Source: Arthrobacter sp. MYb23 (GTDB taxonomy: Bacteria > Actinomycetota > Actinomycetes > Actinomycetales > Micrococcaceae). Taken from it: a stretch of 64,000 bases of DNA. The position numbers and the translations under genes were made by a program. Positions 34,963 to 43,847 of this stretch are shown piece after piece; the first letter of the stretch is position 1, and each line of letters begins with the position of its first letter. Where the stretch lies: NCBI RefSeq assembly GCF_002979775.1, contig NZ_PCPR01000018.1:47998-111997 (forward strand), written 5' to 3'. A model generated the notes under the pieces. The model saw nothing but the letters and a program-made list of their open reading frames with translations, ran no database searches and was not told the origin of the DNA.

Positions 34963-36486
34963 TCAGGTGTTGGGCCTGCCCGTTGGAAGACGGTGCAGGC
35001 CCTTCGCCGTCAGAGCAAGCCATAGTTCCACCCGGGTATCCAACTGGTCCAAGGGCTGGCCGATGAGCTGTTCGATCTTCCGGAGCCTGGTGCGCACGGT
35101 GTGCCGATGGACCTGAAGGCGATCTGCGGCGGGATCGATCTGACAGTTCGCGGTCAGCCAGGCTTCGACTGTCGCCAAGAGCGCTCCACTCGGATCGGCG
35201 TTGGTGAGGGGTGCGAGGACGGCATCGCTGAACGTCTGAGCCATTTCCAGATCGGTAGCGTTGGTTAGCCAAGCCTGGGTGAAGCCACGCCGGTAGGTCA
35301 CCGGGTGACCGAGGTTGCGGCTGGTCACCAGGGCGGCCACTGCTTGAGCCTGGGATGCCGCAAGTGTGCCGGGCGTCGTTAGAGCACCGATACCGGCGGC
35401 TAAGTTGGGAGCGAACCTGCGAAGGTCCTGTTCGATATCGGCGTCCGCCATGACAATTGCCTCCACCGGGCCTCCGTTTGTGTGGCGGATGAGGCCACCG
35501 CGAATCGTCAAGGAAAGATCCGCAACCAAGTCGGCCGCAGCGCCCGACCCCGGGTCGACGGCGATGCAGCGGAACTCCTCGCCGGTTAGTCCGGCGGCGC
35601 GCAGGAGGGCCTCCGCGTCGCTTTCGGATTCAGCGACCAGCACTCTTTGAAAAGCCCGGGCACGTTGGTGTCGGTCCGGCTCGCTGGACAGCCATCGACG
35701 TTCAAACTCAAGGGCAAGAATTGAGGTGAGTGCGGTGATTGCCACCGGTATTCGTGAGCCCGCTTCGCCAACGAGTACTACGAAACCACGCAGCCGGGTG
35801 GTTCCCAACGGCTGGATCTCAAGAGGGATGTCCTCGACCGTCGTCTTCATCGCGCTCCTTAAACCCTTGGGAGCCAAGACATTTGCAAGGTCGCGCAGCA
35901 TCTCGTCCGTTGGCTGGGCACCGACGGTGTCGCTTGTCACGATCCGCAGGCCCAGCGGGTCGGTGACAATTGCACCTATGTTCGTAGCCGATGTCCAGGT
36001 CGCAACAATCGCTTCGAGTCCGCCACCGGAAGCGGCACTGAAAGTTAGGGCCTTGTGAAGGTCAACCAAGCGGTCAAGGGAGTGGCGCTCGTCCGCGACG
36101 AGTGCCTTGTAGACCGCGCTCGTGATGGCAATGAACGGTACGTCCTCGGGAACTCCGAAAAGAGGCAGGTCCTCCGCCGCTGCGGCTTCAGCAAGGTTTC
36201 TCGGTACCGATTGGTGGGGCAAATCGCTGCCCAGCCCGAGAGCGAGGGCGACAGCACCGCCAGCCTTGACATCCCGAACGTACGAGCGGCAATCGTCGGC
36301 CGTGATGGTATCGGGGAGCAGCAGCCCGATAGTCATCAAAATCTCCCCTCCCGCCAGCCATTCGCTGGGACGCAGCAGTTCAGAGACGTGCGCCCCCGTG
36401 ACCAACGGATCAGTTTCGCGAGTCCAATGTTTCACTTGGAGCCGCAGGTCCGTGTCACCGGTCAATGCACTGAGTGTGAGGGGCAT
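34963..36486 (-). CDS. PucR-family transcriptional regulator
   Basis: 507 residues from ATG 36486, which begins MPLTLSALTG; the longer open frame adds 19 residues without homology. N-terminal PucR domain (residues ~5-120), middle GGDEF-like region, and C-terminal HTH_30 (DPAADRLQVHRHTVRTRLRKIEQLIGQPLDQLDTRVELWLAL). PucR proteins switch on purine and other ring-nitrogen catabolism. Convergent with the P450 operon and nearest to it, so it probably controls that operon, perhaps also hyu. Confidence 0.9.
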   Translation of the reverse strand: MPLTLSALTGDTDLRLQVKHWTRETDPLVTGAHVSELLRPSEWLAGGEILMTIGLLLPDTITADDCRSYVRDVKAGGAVALALGLGSDLPHQSVPRNLAEAAAAEDLPLFGVPEDVPFIAITSAVYKALVADERHSLDRLVDLHKALTFSAASGGGLEAIVATWTSATNIGAIVTDPLGLRIVTSDTVGAQPTDEMLRDLANVLAPKGLRSAMKTTVEDIPLEIQPLGTTRLRGFVVLVGEAGSRIPVAITALTSILALEFERRWLSSEPDRHQRARAFQRVLVAESESDAEALLRAAGLTGEEFRCIAVDPGSGAAADLVADLSLTIRGGLIRHTNGGPVEAIVMADADIEQDLRRFAPNLAAGIGALTTPGTLAASQAQAVAALVTSRNLGHPVTYRRGFTQAWLTNATDLEMAQTFSDAVLAPLTNADPSGALLATVEAWLTANCQIDPAADRLQVHRHTVRTRLRKIEQLIGQPLDQLDTRVELWLALTAKGLHRLPTGRPNT

Positions 36487-36784
36487 GACAGCAGAATATC
36501 GCCCTGATGTATAGAATCTTCCATCCTTGTACAGTCCTGGCATCCTTCACACGTCACAGCACCGTCCGTAAGCGTTGCGGCTCAATGCCCCCCACAACGT
36601 GGCGGCCGGGACGGCGCCGCGGCCTTGCAAGCCCGAAGTGATGTCCCCGGGCTGGATCGCCGGCGTCAGGCACCGGCCATGCCAACGACGACGACGGCGG
36701 GCAAATACGACACCTGCACCCCGCTCGGCTGCAACAACTACGTCCAATCACCGAAGCGGTAATGACCCGCCCGGTCACCTGCAG
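36487..36784. other. Intergenic region without a recognisable gene
   Basis: Contains the PucR promoter side and a G+C-rich stretch up to the LysR stop. Short open frames are present, but none has a ribosome site or a known family pattern. Confidence 0.5.
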
Positions 36785-37726
36785 TCAGTCGAGTAGCGCT
36801 ACGCCGAACTCAGCGACGACGGCCCGCAGTTCCCTGAGGTAGTGCTGCGCTTGGTCAGTGAGCGGGATGGCTGCGTGGCCGATCCAGCCGATCTCGATGC
36901 GTTCTTCAACGTCGAGCGGAATGGCGACGATCTCCGGGTCGAGCTGCCCGCTGATGATGCCCGTCGAGATCGTGTAGCCGTGGAGCCCGATCATGAGGTT
37001 GAAGATCGTGGCACGGTCAGAGACCCGGATCTCCTGCTTACTGGACATCGTGGAGAGAATCTCCTCGGCGAAGTAAAAGGAGTTGTTCGCACCTTGATCG
37101 AAGGTCAGCCGCGGCATCCCGGCGAGATCATCGAGAGTCGCACGCTCTTTTGAGGCGAGCGGGTTGTTTCGTGAAATGAAAATGTGCGGATCGGCGAGGA
37201 AAAGCGGAGTGAACGCCAGCCCCGATTCCCGGAGCAACTTGTCGATGACCTTCCGGTTGAAATCGTTCCGGTAGAGGATGCCTATCTCGCTGCGGAGCGT
37301 CCGGACATCCTCGATGATGTCCCAGGTGCGGGACTCACGGAGCGAGAACTCGTATTCAGCCACATCTGTGGCCTTGACCATCCGGACGAAGGCGTCCACC
37401 GCGAACGAGTAGTGCTGCGTTGACACACCTAACAGACGTCGCCGCGGTGGCCTGCCAAGGTATCGCTGCTCGAGAAGAGCGAACTGCTCGACGACCTGCC
37501 TCGCGTAGCCAAGGAACTCCACCCCGTCGGCGGTGAGGGTGGCCCCGCGGGCGGAGCGAACCAGAAGCGCACGGCCAACCCGGGCCTCAAGGTCCTTCAT
37601 CGATGCGGACATCGTCGGCTGCGCTACGTAGAGAAGATCGGCAGCCGCGGAGATCGACCCCTCCGCTGCAACTTCTATGAAGTAGCGGAGCTGCTGCAGG
37701 GTCAATCCGCTCGAAATCTGGGCCAT
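36785..37726 (-). CDS. LysR-family transcriptional regulator
   Basis: 313 residues, N-terminal HTH (LTLQQLRYFIEVAAEGSISAAADLLYVAQPTMSASMKDLEARVG) and a LysR substrate-binding domain. Divergent from mesX with a 120-base gap holding CTAT/ATAG repeats, the usual layout for a LysR regulator of the neighbouring operon. It is therefore the likely regulator of the methionine synthase genes, perhaps sensing homocysteine or a related metabolite as MetR does; the effector is inference. Confidence 0.9.
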   Translation of the reverse strand: MAQISSGLTLQQLRYFIEVAAEGSISAAADLLYVAQPTMSASMKDLEARVGRALLVRSARGATLTADGVEFLGYARQVVEQFALLEQRYLGRPPRRRLLGVSTQHYSFAVDAFVRMVKATDVAEYEFSLRESRTWDIIEDVRTLRSEIGILYRNDFNRKVIDKLLRESGLAFTPLFLADPHIFISRNNPLASKERATLDDLAGMPRLTFDQGANNSFYFAEEILSTMSSKQEIRVSDRATIFNLMIGLHGYTISTGIISGQLDPEIVAIPLDVEERIEIGWIGHAAIPLTDQAQHYLRELRAVVAEFGVALLD

Positions 37727-37735
37727 AGGAAAATT

Positions 37736-37751
37736 CTATATCAACGCATAG
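37736..37751. promoter_or_regulatory. LysR binding-site candidate
   Basis: CTATATCAACGCATAG is an interrupted palindrome (CTAT-N8-ATAG) just before the LysR start and about 100 bases before mesX. Form and place suit autoregulation by the LysR protein. Confidence 0.45.
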
Positions 37752-37846
37752 CAACCACTAGTTACCTGATACCCCACGGAAGGCTGCACCATAAATACAT
37801 GACCTTCGGAAAGGCCGTCTCCGGCCCATCAACGGATCGGCAGCAC

Positions 37847-38839
37847 ATGGCAGACGACTTCACCTTCAGCATCACCACGACCCCCTTCGACGAGGACTAC
37901 TCCCCGTCGGAAGGCTCGCGGATCACGACGAATTTCGCCAACCTGGCACGCGGCGAGCACCGCCAGGAGAACCTCCGCAACGCCTTGACCATGATCCGAC
38001 GCCGCTTCAACGATCTCGCCAGCTGGGACAACCCGGACCGGGACCGTTACACGCTCGAGCTTGAGATCGTTTCCGTGCAGATTGAGTTCACTGCGGAAGG
38101 TACGGATCAGAAGTTCCCCCTGTTCGAGGTTCTCGACATCCAGATCGTCGACCAACTGAACGGGGTCCGCCACCAAGGGATCGTGGGGAACAACTTCTCC
38201 TCCTACGTCCGTGACTTCGACTTCAGCGTCGTACTGCCAGCGGCAGCAGCGGAGGCAGGCAAGCCCACCGTTCCCGAGGACTTCGGCGACCTGCACGGCA
38301 AACTGTTCCAGCAATTCCTCGACTCCCCGGCATGCCAGGAACGCTTCCCGCAGCCGCCCGTGGTGTGCATCAGCGTCTCCACGACCAAGACGTACCGGCG
38401 AACGGAGAACCATCACCCCGTCCTGGGCGTCGAGTACCAGCAGGACGAGTTCTCACTGACGGACGCGTACTTCGCAAAGATGGGGCTGCAGGTCCGCTAC
38501 TTCATGCCACGCGGCAGCGTAGCGCCGCTGGCCTTCTATTTCCGCGGCGATCTGCTCAACGACTACTCCAACCTGCAGCTCATCGGCACCATCAGCACCA
38601 TGGAGACGTTCCAGAAGATCTACCGCCCGGAAGTTTACAACGCGAACTCCGCCGCCGCCGTCGTCTACCAACCGAGTCTGGGAGAGCAGGATTACTCGCG
38701 GACTCAGATCGATTACGACCGCGTTGAGCGTAGTCAGCTCGCGATCACTCAGGCGAAGTACACGGAGGAACACTTCATCACGCCCCACAAGGATCTATTG
38801 GACCAGTGGACCGCCAAATACCCCGCTCTCGTCAACTGA
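37847..38839 (+). CDS. mesX: DUF1852 protein, partner of MesD methionine synthase
   Basis: 330 residues from ATG 37847 (MADDFTFSITTTPFDEDY), the conserved beginning of DUF1852; an ATG 16 codons upstream is possible. Conserved segment TTNFANLARGEHRQENLRNALTMI is clear. In aerobic bacteria DUF1852 (MesX) is needed, with oxygen, for the folate- and cobalamin-independent methionine synthase MesD; the methyl donor is not known to me. Its place directly before the core-MetE gene fits this. First gene of a three-gene unit facing away from LysR. Confidence 0.85.
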   Translation: MADDFTFSITTTPFDEDYSPSEGSRITTNFANLARGEHRQENLRNALTMIRRRFNDLASWDNPDRDRYTLELEIVSVQIEFTAEGTDQKFPLFEVLDIQIVDQLNGVRHQGIVGNNFSSYVRDFDFSVVLPAAAAEAGKPTVPEDFGDLHGKLFQQFLDSPACQERFPQPPVVCISVSTTKTYRRTENHHPVLGVEYQQDEFSLTDAYFAKMGLQVRYFMPRGSVAPLAFYFRGDLLNDYSNLQLIGTISTMETFQKIYRPEVYNANSAAAVVYQPSLGEQDYSRTQIDYDRVERSQLAITQAKYTEEHFITPHKDLLDQWTAKYPALVN

Positions 38840-38859
38840 CCCACGGAGAATCGTCAATC

Positions 38860-39906
38860 ATGAACACACTTTTGCCCACCACCGTTGTTGGAAGCCTGCC
38901 GAAACCATCGTGGCTCGCCCAGCCGGAGACTCTGTGGTCCCCGTGGAAGCTGGACGAAGATACGCTGATCGAGGGCAAGCAGGATGCGCTGCGTATTGCC
39001 ATCCACGAGCAGAGCCGACGCGGTATCGACATCGTCAGCGACGGCGAACAAACCCGCCAGCACTTCGTCACCACCTTCATCGAGCATCTCAGCGGGGTCG
39101 ACTTTGAACAGCGCAAAACCGTGCGCATCCGCGACCGCTACGACGCGAGCGTGCCGACCGTCGTCGGACCGGTGCGCCGCGAGCGGCCGGTATTCGTCGA
39201 CGACGCGAAATTCCTCCGCGCAACCACCGACCGGCCGATCAAATGGACTCTGCCCGGTCCCATGACCATGGTGGACACTCTTTTCGATGACCACTACAAG
39301 AGCCGCGAGAAGCTGGCCTGGGAGTTCGCTGCGATCCTCAACCAGGAAGCGAAAGAGCTGGAGGCGGCCGGCGTGGACATCATCCAGTTCGACGAACCCG
39401 CGTTCAACGTCTTCCTCGACGAAGTCAAAGACTGGGGCGTGGCTGCACTGGAGCGAGCGGCAGAAGGGCTGCGCGCGGAGACCGCCGTGCATATCTGCTA
39501 CGGCTACGGGATCAAGGCGAATAATGACTGGAAAGCGACACTCGGCTCACAGTGGCGGCAGTACGAGGAAACGTTCCCGCTGCTTCAGAGCTCCAGCATC
39601 GACATCATCTCGCTGGAATCCCAGAACTCCCACGTGCCCATGGACCTCATCGAGCTCCTCCGCGGCAAGAAAGTCATGCTCGGGGCTATCGACGTCGCAA
39701 GCGAGACCATCGAGACCCCGGAGGAAGTCGCGGACACCCTCCGCAAGGCCCTGCAGTTCGTCGATGCGGACAAGCTCATCCCCAGCTCCAACTGCGGCAT
39801 GGCACCGTTCCCCCGCGACATCGCACTGGCAAAACTGAGTGCCCTCAGCGCAGGGACGAGAATCGTTCGCGAGGAACTCGAGCGCTCCGCACCCAAGGTG
39901 CCATAA
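38860..39906 (+). CDS. mesD: Core methionine synthase (MetE C-terminal type)
   Basis: 348 residues from ATG 38860, about the size of the catalytic half of MetE; the N-terminal folate-binding half is absent. Zinc ligands expected at His211 and Cys213 (VHICYG), Glu253 (LESQNSH) and Cys312 (SSNCGMAPFPRDIA). Starts VVGSLPKP as in the family. With mesX it should make methionine from homocysteine using an unknown methyl donor and oxygen. Twenty bases after mesX; GGAG lies before the ATG. Confidence 0.88.
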   Translation: MNTLLPTTVVGSLPKPSWLAQPETLWSPWKLDEDTLIEGKQDALRIAIHEQSRRGIDIVSDGEQTRQHFVTTFIEHLSGVDFEQRKTVRIRDRYDASVPTVVGPVRRERPVFVDDAKFLRATTDRPIKWTLPGPMTMVDTLFDDHYKSREKLAWEFAAILNQEAKELEAAGVDIIQFDEPAFNVFLDEVKDWGVAALERAAEGLRAETAVHICYGYGIKANNDWKATLGSQWRQYEETFPLLQSSSIDIISLESQNSHVPMDLIELLRGKKVMLGAIDVASETIETPEEVADTLRKALQFVDADKLIPSSNCGMAPFPRDIALAKLSALSAGTRIVREELERSAPKVP

Positions 39907-39908
39907 CG

Positions 39909-40481
39909 ATGTTTCACGCCTACCCCCCAGACACTTGGCTCGGGGCTCCGAAGAAAACCTTCCCGTCCTCCCTCTCGGCCGACGAATTCAAGGCACTGTT
40001 CCGTGGCCACCCGGGAGGTGTCGCCGTCATCACGGCAGATGCCGGCGAAGGACCGGTGGCACTGACAGTATCGTCCGTGGTGTCAGTGAGTGCGGAACCT
40101 CCGTTGCTGATTTTCTCGGTATCGGCACTGTCCTCAGCGTCCGAGGTGCTTTCGCGCGCCGAAACCGTCGTGGTGCACCTGCTGGACGCGCACGACGTCC
40201 ACTTGGCGAAGTTCGGTGCCACCCCCGGCGCCGACCGCTTTGACCAGACGCACCGCTGGTCCGCCCTTGCAAGCGGCGAAGCGGTGTATGACGATGTCCG
40301 CGCCTGGGTGCGCTGCGCCGTCATCAATCGCATGGAGGTGGGAACCTCCACCATCATGGCCGTTCACGCCCTGGAGTCGCGGGTGATGCGTGACATCGAA
40401 ACGGGAGAACCCGGCGACGCTCTGGTCTACCACAACCGTTCATGGCACCGCCTGGGCGAGCACTCCAAGCTTGAGGGCTGA
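39909..40481 (+). CDS. Flavin reductase family protein (NAD(P)H:flavin)
   Basis: 190 residues from ATG 39909, two bases after the mesD stop. RGHPGGVAVITADAGEGPVALTVSSVVSVSAEPPLLIFSV is the N-terminal pattern of the FMN-binding split barrel used by the reductase part of two-component flavin monooxygenases; the family's GDH motif is degenerate here. It probably supplies reduced flavin to the mesX/mesD system, which is known to need oxygen; this partnership is inference from the operon. Confidence 0.85.
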   Translation: MFHAYPPDTWLGAPKKTFPSSLSADEFKALFRGHPGGVAVITADAGEGPVALTVSSVVSVSAEPPLLIFSVSALSSASEVLSRAETVVVHLLDAHDVHLAKFGATPGADRFDQTHRWSALASGEAVYDDVRAWVRCAVINRMEVGTSTIMAVHALESRVMRDIETGEPGDALVYHNRSWHRLGEHSKLEG

Positions 40482-40521
40482 GCGCCGCGCCAACAATGCG
40501 AGGCGGCCAGCCGAACGGCTC

Positions 40522-40552
40522 ACGACGGCGGGAGGATAACTCCCGCCGTCGT
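40522..40552 (+). terminator. Strong hairpin after the mes operon
   Basis: ACGACGGCGGGAG pairs with CTCCCGCCGTCGT (13 perfect pairs), loop GATAA, 40 bases past the flavin reductase stop. Followed by CCTCGTTAAC, a poor T tract, so possibly a factor-assisted terminator. Confidence 0.65.
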
Positions 40553-40561
40553 CCTCGTTAA

Positions 40562-40831
40562 CATCGGAGCGTCCAGCAGCCCGAGTGCACGGATTGGGAG
40601 CCTGCCTTAGCCAAGGATCTGGAATGGTGCATGCTCGAGGCGATGCACCGGATCGGCCTCCCCGGAGGACGCTCTGCCTCCTTCCGGCTCACCACCCGTC
40701 CACTGGATCAAGGCCTGGCCTCAATGCCGACGGACGAGATGCTGGTGGAGCGACGCCGCTGGCACGCGGGAACCGAGCCGCTCTCCCGCGCCTGCAACCT
40801 CCTGACGTTTGTGCTGGCTCCCCTCCCTTGA
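40562..40831 (+). other. Unassigned open frame, possible gene remnant
   Basis: The frame stays open from 40562 to a TGA at 40831 and contains ALAKDLEWCMLEAMHRIGLP, later DEMLVERRRWHAGTEPLS. I do not recognise it. There is no good ribosome site, the only in-frame ATG is at 40631, and the frame would give at most 89 residues. It may be the end of a lost gene. The remaining bases up to 40909 hold the LtrA promoter side. Confidence 0.25.
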
Positions 40832-40909
40832 CTTTGTTACTGACCACAGCCACAGTTGTCGACAACAGGAGGGGGCGTCCGTCCATTCCTGGTCCAGTGA
40901 AGGATACTC

Positions 40910-42106
40910 ATGGACCGTGCCAGGTCGCTGATGCGCTCCGCGACCTCCGGAGACCGGGTTACCCGCGTGGAACTGTTCTTCGACCTGGTCTTCGTCTTCG
41001 CGCTGTCACAGCTGTCCCATCATTTACTGGAACATCTGTCCTGGCTGGGTGCCGGGGAGACATTCGTGCTGCTTCTGGCGGTCTACAAGGTATGGGTGTA
41101 CACCACTTGGTCGGCAACATTGCTAGACACTTCGCTGCGGGAAGTGCAGTGGATGCTGCTGATCGTCATGCTGGTCACGCTGTTCATGAACGCCTCCATC
41201 GACTCGTCATTTGGCGCTTTCGGCTGGCTGTTCGTTGCCTGCTATCTGGCGGTCCAGTTGGGCCGCGGTGCGTGGATACTTACGGCGGGACTGGATAAGA
41301 CAACGCACAACCATTTCGTGCGCACGCTGACCTGGGGGTGTATGAGCGCGCCCTTTTGGATTGCCGGGGTCTTCTTTGATGCGGTGCCACGGCTAATGAT
41401 CTGGGGTGTTGCTGCCGCGATTGACCTTCTTGGCCATATGCTGGCTCACCGATTGCCGGGCCGCAAAACCGAAGGAAGCCGGGTTCCGCTCCCGGGAGAG
41501 AGGATGTTTGAGCGGTTTGGTTTGTTCTACCTGATCGCGCTCGGCGAGACAATCCTCTCGACCGGCCTGGCAATAGCGGGGAATCTGGAGGACCCTCTGA
41601 TCTTTGTCACGGGGACTGTAGGTTTGGCTGGCAGCATCGCCATCTGGTGGTGTTACTTCCATAGCCTCGAACGGGACATCCTGGACAAGCTCGCCACGGT
41701 CGATGATCATTTTCGGCCGGGCATATTGGCGGGTAACACCTTGTTGATGCTCCTGGCTGGCCTGATCCTTGTGGCTGCGGGCGATCAGCTTGTGATCAGC
41801 GATCCGTCCGCCCGTCCGGAACTGTCCACCGTGCTGCTCCTCTTTGGCGGCCCCGCCCTCTTCCTTGCCGGCCGAGGCATTTTTATCCGCCAGGTGTTGG
41901 GCCTGCGCCATCCAACTGATCTCATCGGCATCGGCACCTTGGCGGTGCTGGCAGGTTTGAGCCTTCTCCTGCCTGCCTTCGTTGCCGCTATAGGCGCATT
42001 GCTTCCCCTCATTGGCGTAGCAGTTGCCGACACCGTCATCCGTCGCCACCGAATACAAGCAGCAAATCAACTGACGACCCATCCGATGCCAGGCGATAAG
42101 TCCTGA
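40910..42106 (+). CDS. Low temperature requirement protein A (LtrA) family membrane protein
   Basis: 398 residues, about ten membrane helices. The N-terminal RVTRVELFFDLVFVFALSQLSHHLLEH is the LtrA signature, and RFGLFYLIALGETILSTGLA in the middle is also conserved. AAGGA five bases before the ATG. The family's biochemical role is unknown; it was named from a Listeria cold-sensitive mutant. Stands alone between the mes operon terminator and the IclR remnant. Confidence 0.88.
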   Translation: MDRARSLMRSATSGDRVTRVELFFDLVFVFALSQLSHHLLEHLSWLGAGETFVLLLAVYKVWVYTTWSATLLDTSLREVQWMLLIVMLVTLFMNASIDSSFGAFGWLFVACYLAVQLGRGAWILTAGLDKTTHNHFVRTLTWGCMSAPFWIAGVFFDAVPRLMIWGVAAAIDLLGHMLAHRLPGRKTEGSRVPLPGERMFERFGLFYLIALGETILSTGLAIAGNLEDPLIFVTGTVGLAGSIAIWWCYFHSLERDILDKLATVDDHFRPGILAGNTLLMLLAGLILVAAGDQLVISDPSARPELSTVLLLFGGPALFLAGRGIFIRQVLGLRHPTDLIGIGTLAVLAGLSLLLPAFVAAIGALLPLIGVAVADTVIRRHRIQAANQLTTHPMPGDKS

Positions 42107-42121
42107 ATCCAACCTGGCAGG

Positions 42122-42727
42122 CTAGGGCATCTTCGGCCAGTCCCCCTGCCTCTCATACCCGAGCGCATAACTTGCCTCCTGCCCCGCTCGGGCTACCACC
42201 GACGCCAACCGAGCAACGTCGCCAGGGCCAATCCACTGGGTGGGGAACCCCAAGTCCACGGCACATGCGAGCCGTCCGGTGTGGTCGAAGACGGGGGCAC
42301 TGATGGACCCGACATCCTGGTTGCGTTCACCGAAAGCGGCATAAAACCCCTGTTCCCGCGCTACAGCCGCCTGCATCCTGACTGTCACCACGGAGTGTCC
42401 GGCCTAAAGCCCTCAAGAGCGTGCTCGTCCAAAGCGTCCCGGACATACAGGCAGGCGGTCTCTCCCGTTTCGTCGCGCAGTTGCTGCAGAACCGGCTTCA
42501 CCAGCCAGACCACATCCAGCCCGAACGTCTCCGGGGGTAGCCCAGCGGACCAAATCGATGCCTATCCGGTACCGGTCGCCGTCGCGGTCCCGGAACCCTC
42601 AAGGAACATGTTCTGGACCAGCCGCTGGCAGGTGCTGGACGGCAGCCCGGCTTTCCGGATGATCTGCTGCAGTGTTGGGTCCGGCTCGTCCACGGAGAAG
42701 CAGTCCAGAGTCTCCGTTACCTTATGC
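42122..42727 (-). pseudogene. IclR-family regulator remnant with several frameshifts
   Basis: Pieces of one IclR protein lie in different minus-strand frames in the right order: helix-turn-helix (SVHKVTETLDCFSVDEPDPTLQQIIRKAGLPSSTCQRL, 42562-42727), GDRYRIGIDLVRWA, then LDVVWLVKPVLQQLRDETGETACLYVRDALDEHA, and the effector-domain end (REQGFYAAFGERNQDVGSISAPVFDHTGRLACAVDLG, 42122-42391). The true start is lost: sequence upstream of the HTH is unrelated. At least two frameshifts and a stop make the gene dead. Confidence 0.85.
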
Positions 42728-43070
42728 ACGGACCAACAAGGGCGAAGCCCCGAAGCCCACGAGGGCTCCGAAAAAGTCATCGCAGACGCAGCCGACGGCA
42801 ACGGACAACCCGCGCCGGGCACCAGCAGCGCAGGCGCTTTGGTCCGCACCCCTCCCTCCTAGCCACGAAGAGGTGTAGGCCAACCACGAACTACCGGACG
42901 AACCAAGAGAGAAACACATAGCCCCAGTACAGAGCCAGCGGAGGGCCCACCCAACCAGCACCCTGAACCCGCTCCCCTACAACCAAACAGGCGACCCGCG
43001 GCGCCAGGCATAGCCCGCCGCCAGTATCAGAGGACCTGACCCGCCAGAATGTACACACGTTAAAGCAAAA
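42728..43070. other. Non-coding or unrecognised stretch left of the tRNA scar
   Basis: Between the IclR remnant and the tRNA fragment. Several short frames overlap, none with a ribosome site or family pattern. The break in the IclR gene at about 42727 shows DNA was rearranged here. Confidence 0.5.
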
Positions 43071-43090
43071 ACCCCCTGTGACGAGGGGGT
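43071..43090 (-). terminator. Rho-independent terminator of the lost tRNA
   Basis: ACCCCCT (43071-43077) pairs with AGGGGGT (43084-43090), loop of six; on the minus strand it is followed by TTTTTGC. It stands seven bases after the tRNA 3' fragment, as a terminator normally stands behind a tRNA gene. Confidence 0.85.
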
Positions 43091-43096
43091 ATGCCG

Positions 43097-43117
43097 TGCC
43101 CGAGGTGGGACTCGAAC
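43097..43117 (-). other. tRNA-Leu 3' fragment, probable attachment-site scar
   Basis: Read on the minus strand this is GTTCGAGTCCCACCTCGGGCA: T loop, 3' half of the T stem and the CTCGGGC acceptor strand with discriminator A, as in leucine tRNAs that begin GCCCGAG. The 5' T-stem strand and everything before it are missing. A lone tRNA 3' end with its terminator is what an integrase leaves at one end of an inserted element. In this orientation the element lies to the right. Confidence 0.75.
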
Positions 43118-43847
43118 GTGATTCCAAGCCTTGAAAACACTGGGAAGTGCCGGAAACATGCGGAATCCGGGCCAATCCGGCGACTGTACGAGGCAGTCCG
43201 CGGCGGAAAGTGTGGACATTGTCCACACTTCCTTTTTGCTCGATTGAGCACCGAAAAGGTCCACTTGACGCGTCCTACGCACTCAAGGCCTGGGCCGGGA
43301 AGTCGGCCCTGCCGCCTCTGCAGATTGCCTGCTGGAAGGTACCTCTTTGGCCGCGCGCAACCTCCGGTCAGGATGAGGCCCCGACCCCCAAGGCATGGCT
43401 CCCGCCGGTCGGTAGATCAACTCAAAACGCAACGGCACTCAACCCGCCCGAACGATGAATAGCTCGACATAAATCTGCACCTCCTACACCTATTACATGG
43501 CGGAGACGACACCGAGCATCATGACAAGACCCCCCGGCCGGGCCGACGCCAGAACGTCCATTATCGGCGTTCGGTGAGGGACGTCAGTAGACGAGAAAAT
43601 AGCGTATTCAACGGTGCTATTTGGTCCGATGAACGACCTGCATCTGGTTGGTCACGCCGCTGGTGCCCACTGACTGCAGATTTCCGGGTCGTTGGCGCCT
43701 GACTGGACGGGCCGGCTGCCTGCTGGCTGCTGCGCCAGGAGTCGATCCAGCTTTCCGGGACCGCGCTGGTCCGGGGCTTGCGTGAACTACTTCGCCGTCG
43801 GACCTACTGTTTCGTCGCTGCTCCCGCCCAACATGGATACTTAGACA
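43118..43847. other. Gene-free stretch at the left edge of the accessory region
   Basis: Apart from the 23-base palindrome at 43208 I see no supported feature. No integrase or excisionase gene is present. Minus-strand frames through the tRNA fragment are artefacts of that fragment. Confidence 0.5.
43208..43230. repeat. 23-base perfect palindrome near the att scar
   Basis: Arms AAGTGTGGACA and TGTCCACACTT around a single T. Followed on the plus strand by CCTTTTTGC. It could be a terminator hairpin, although the loop would be tight, or a binding site of an element-encoded protein. Confidence 0.7.

Noticed and set aside
43097..43117. Functional tRNA gene
   Set aside because: Only the 3' 21 bases are present; the anticodon arm, D arm and 5' acceptor strand are missing.
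42977..43282. 101-codon minus-strand frame across the att scar
   Set aside because: It reads through the tRNA fragment and its terminator, which cannot be coding.
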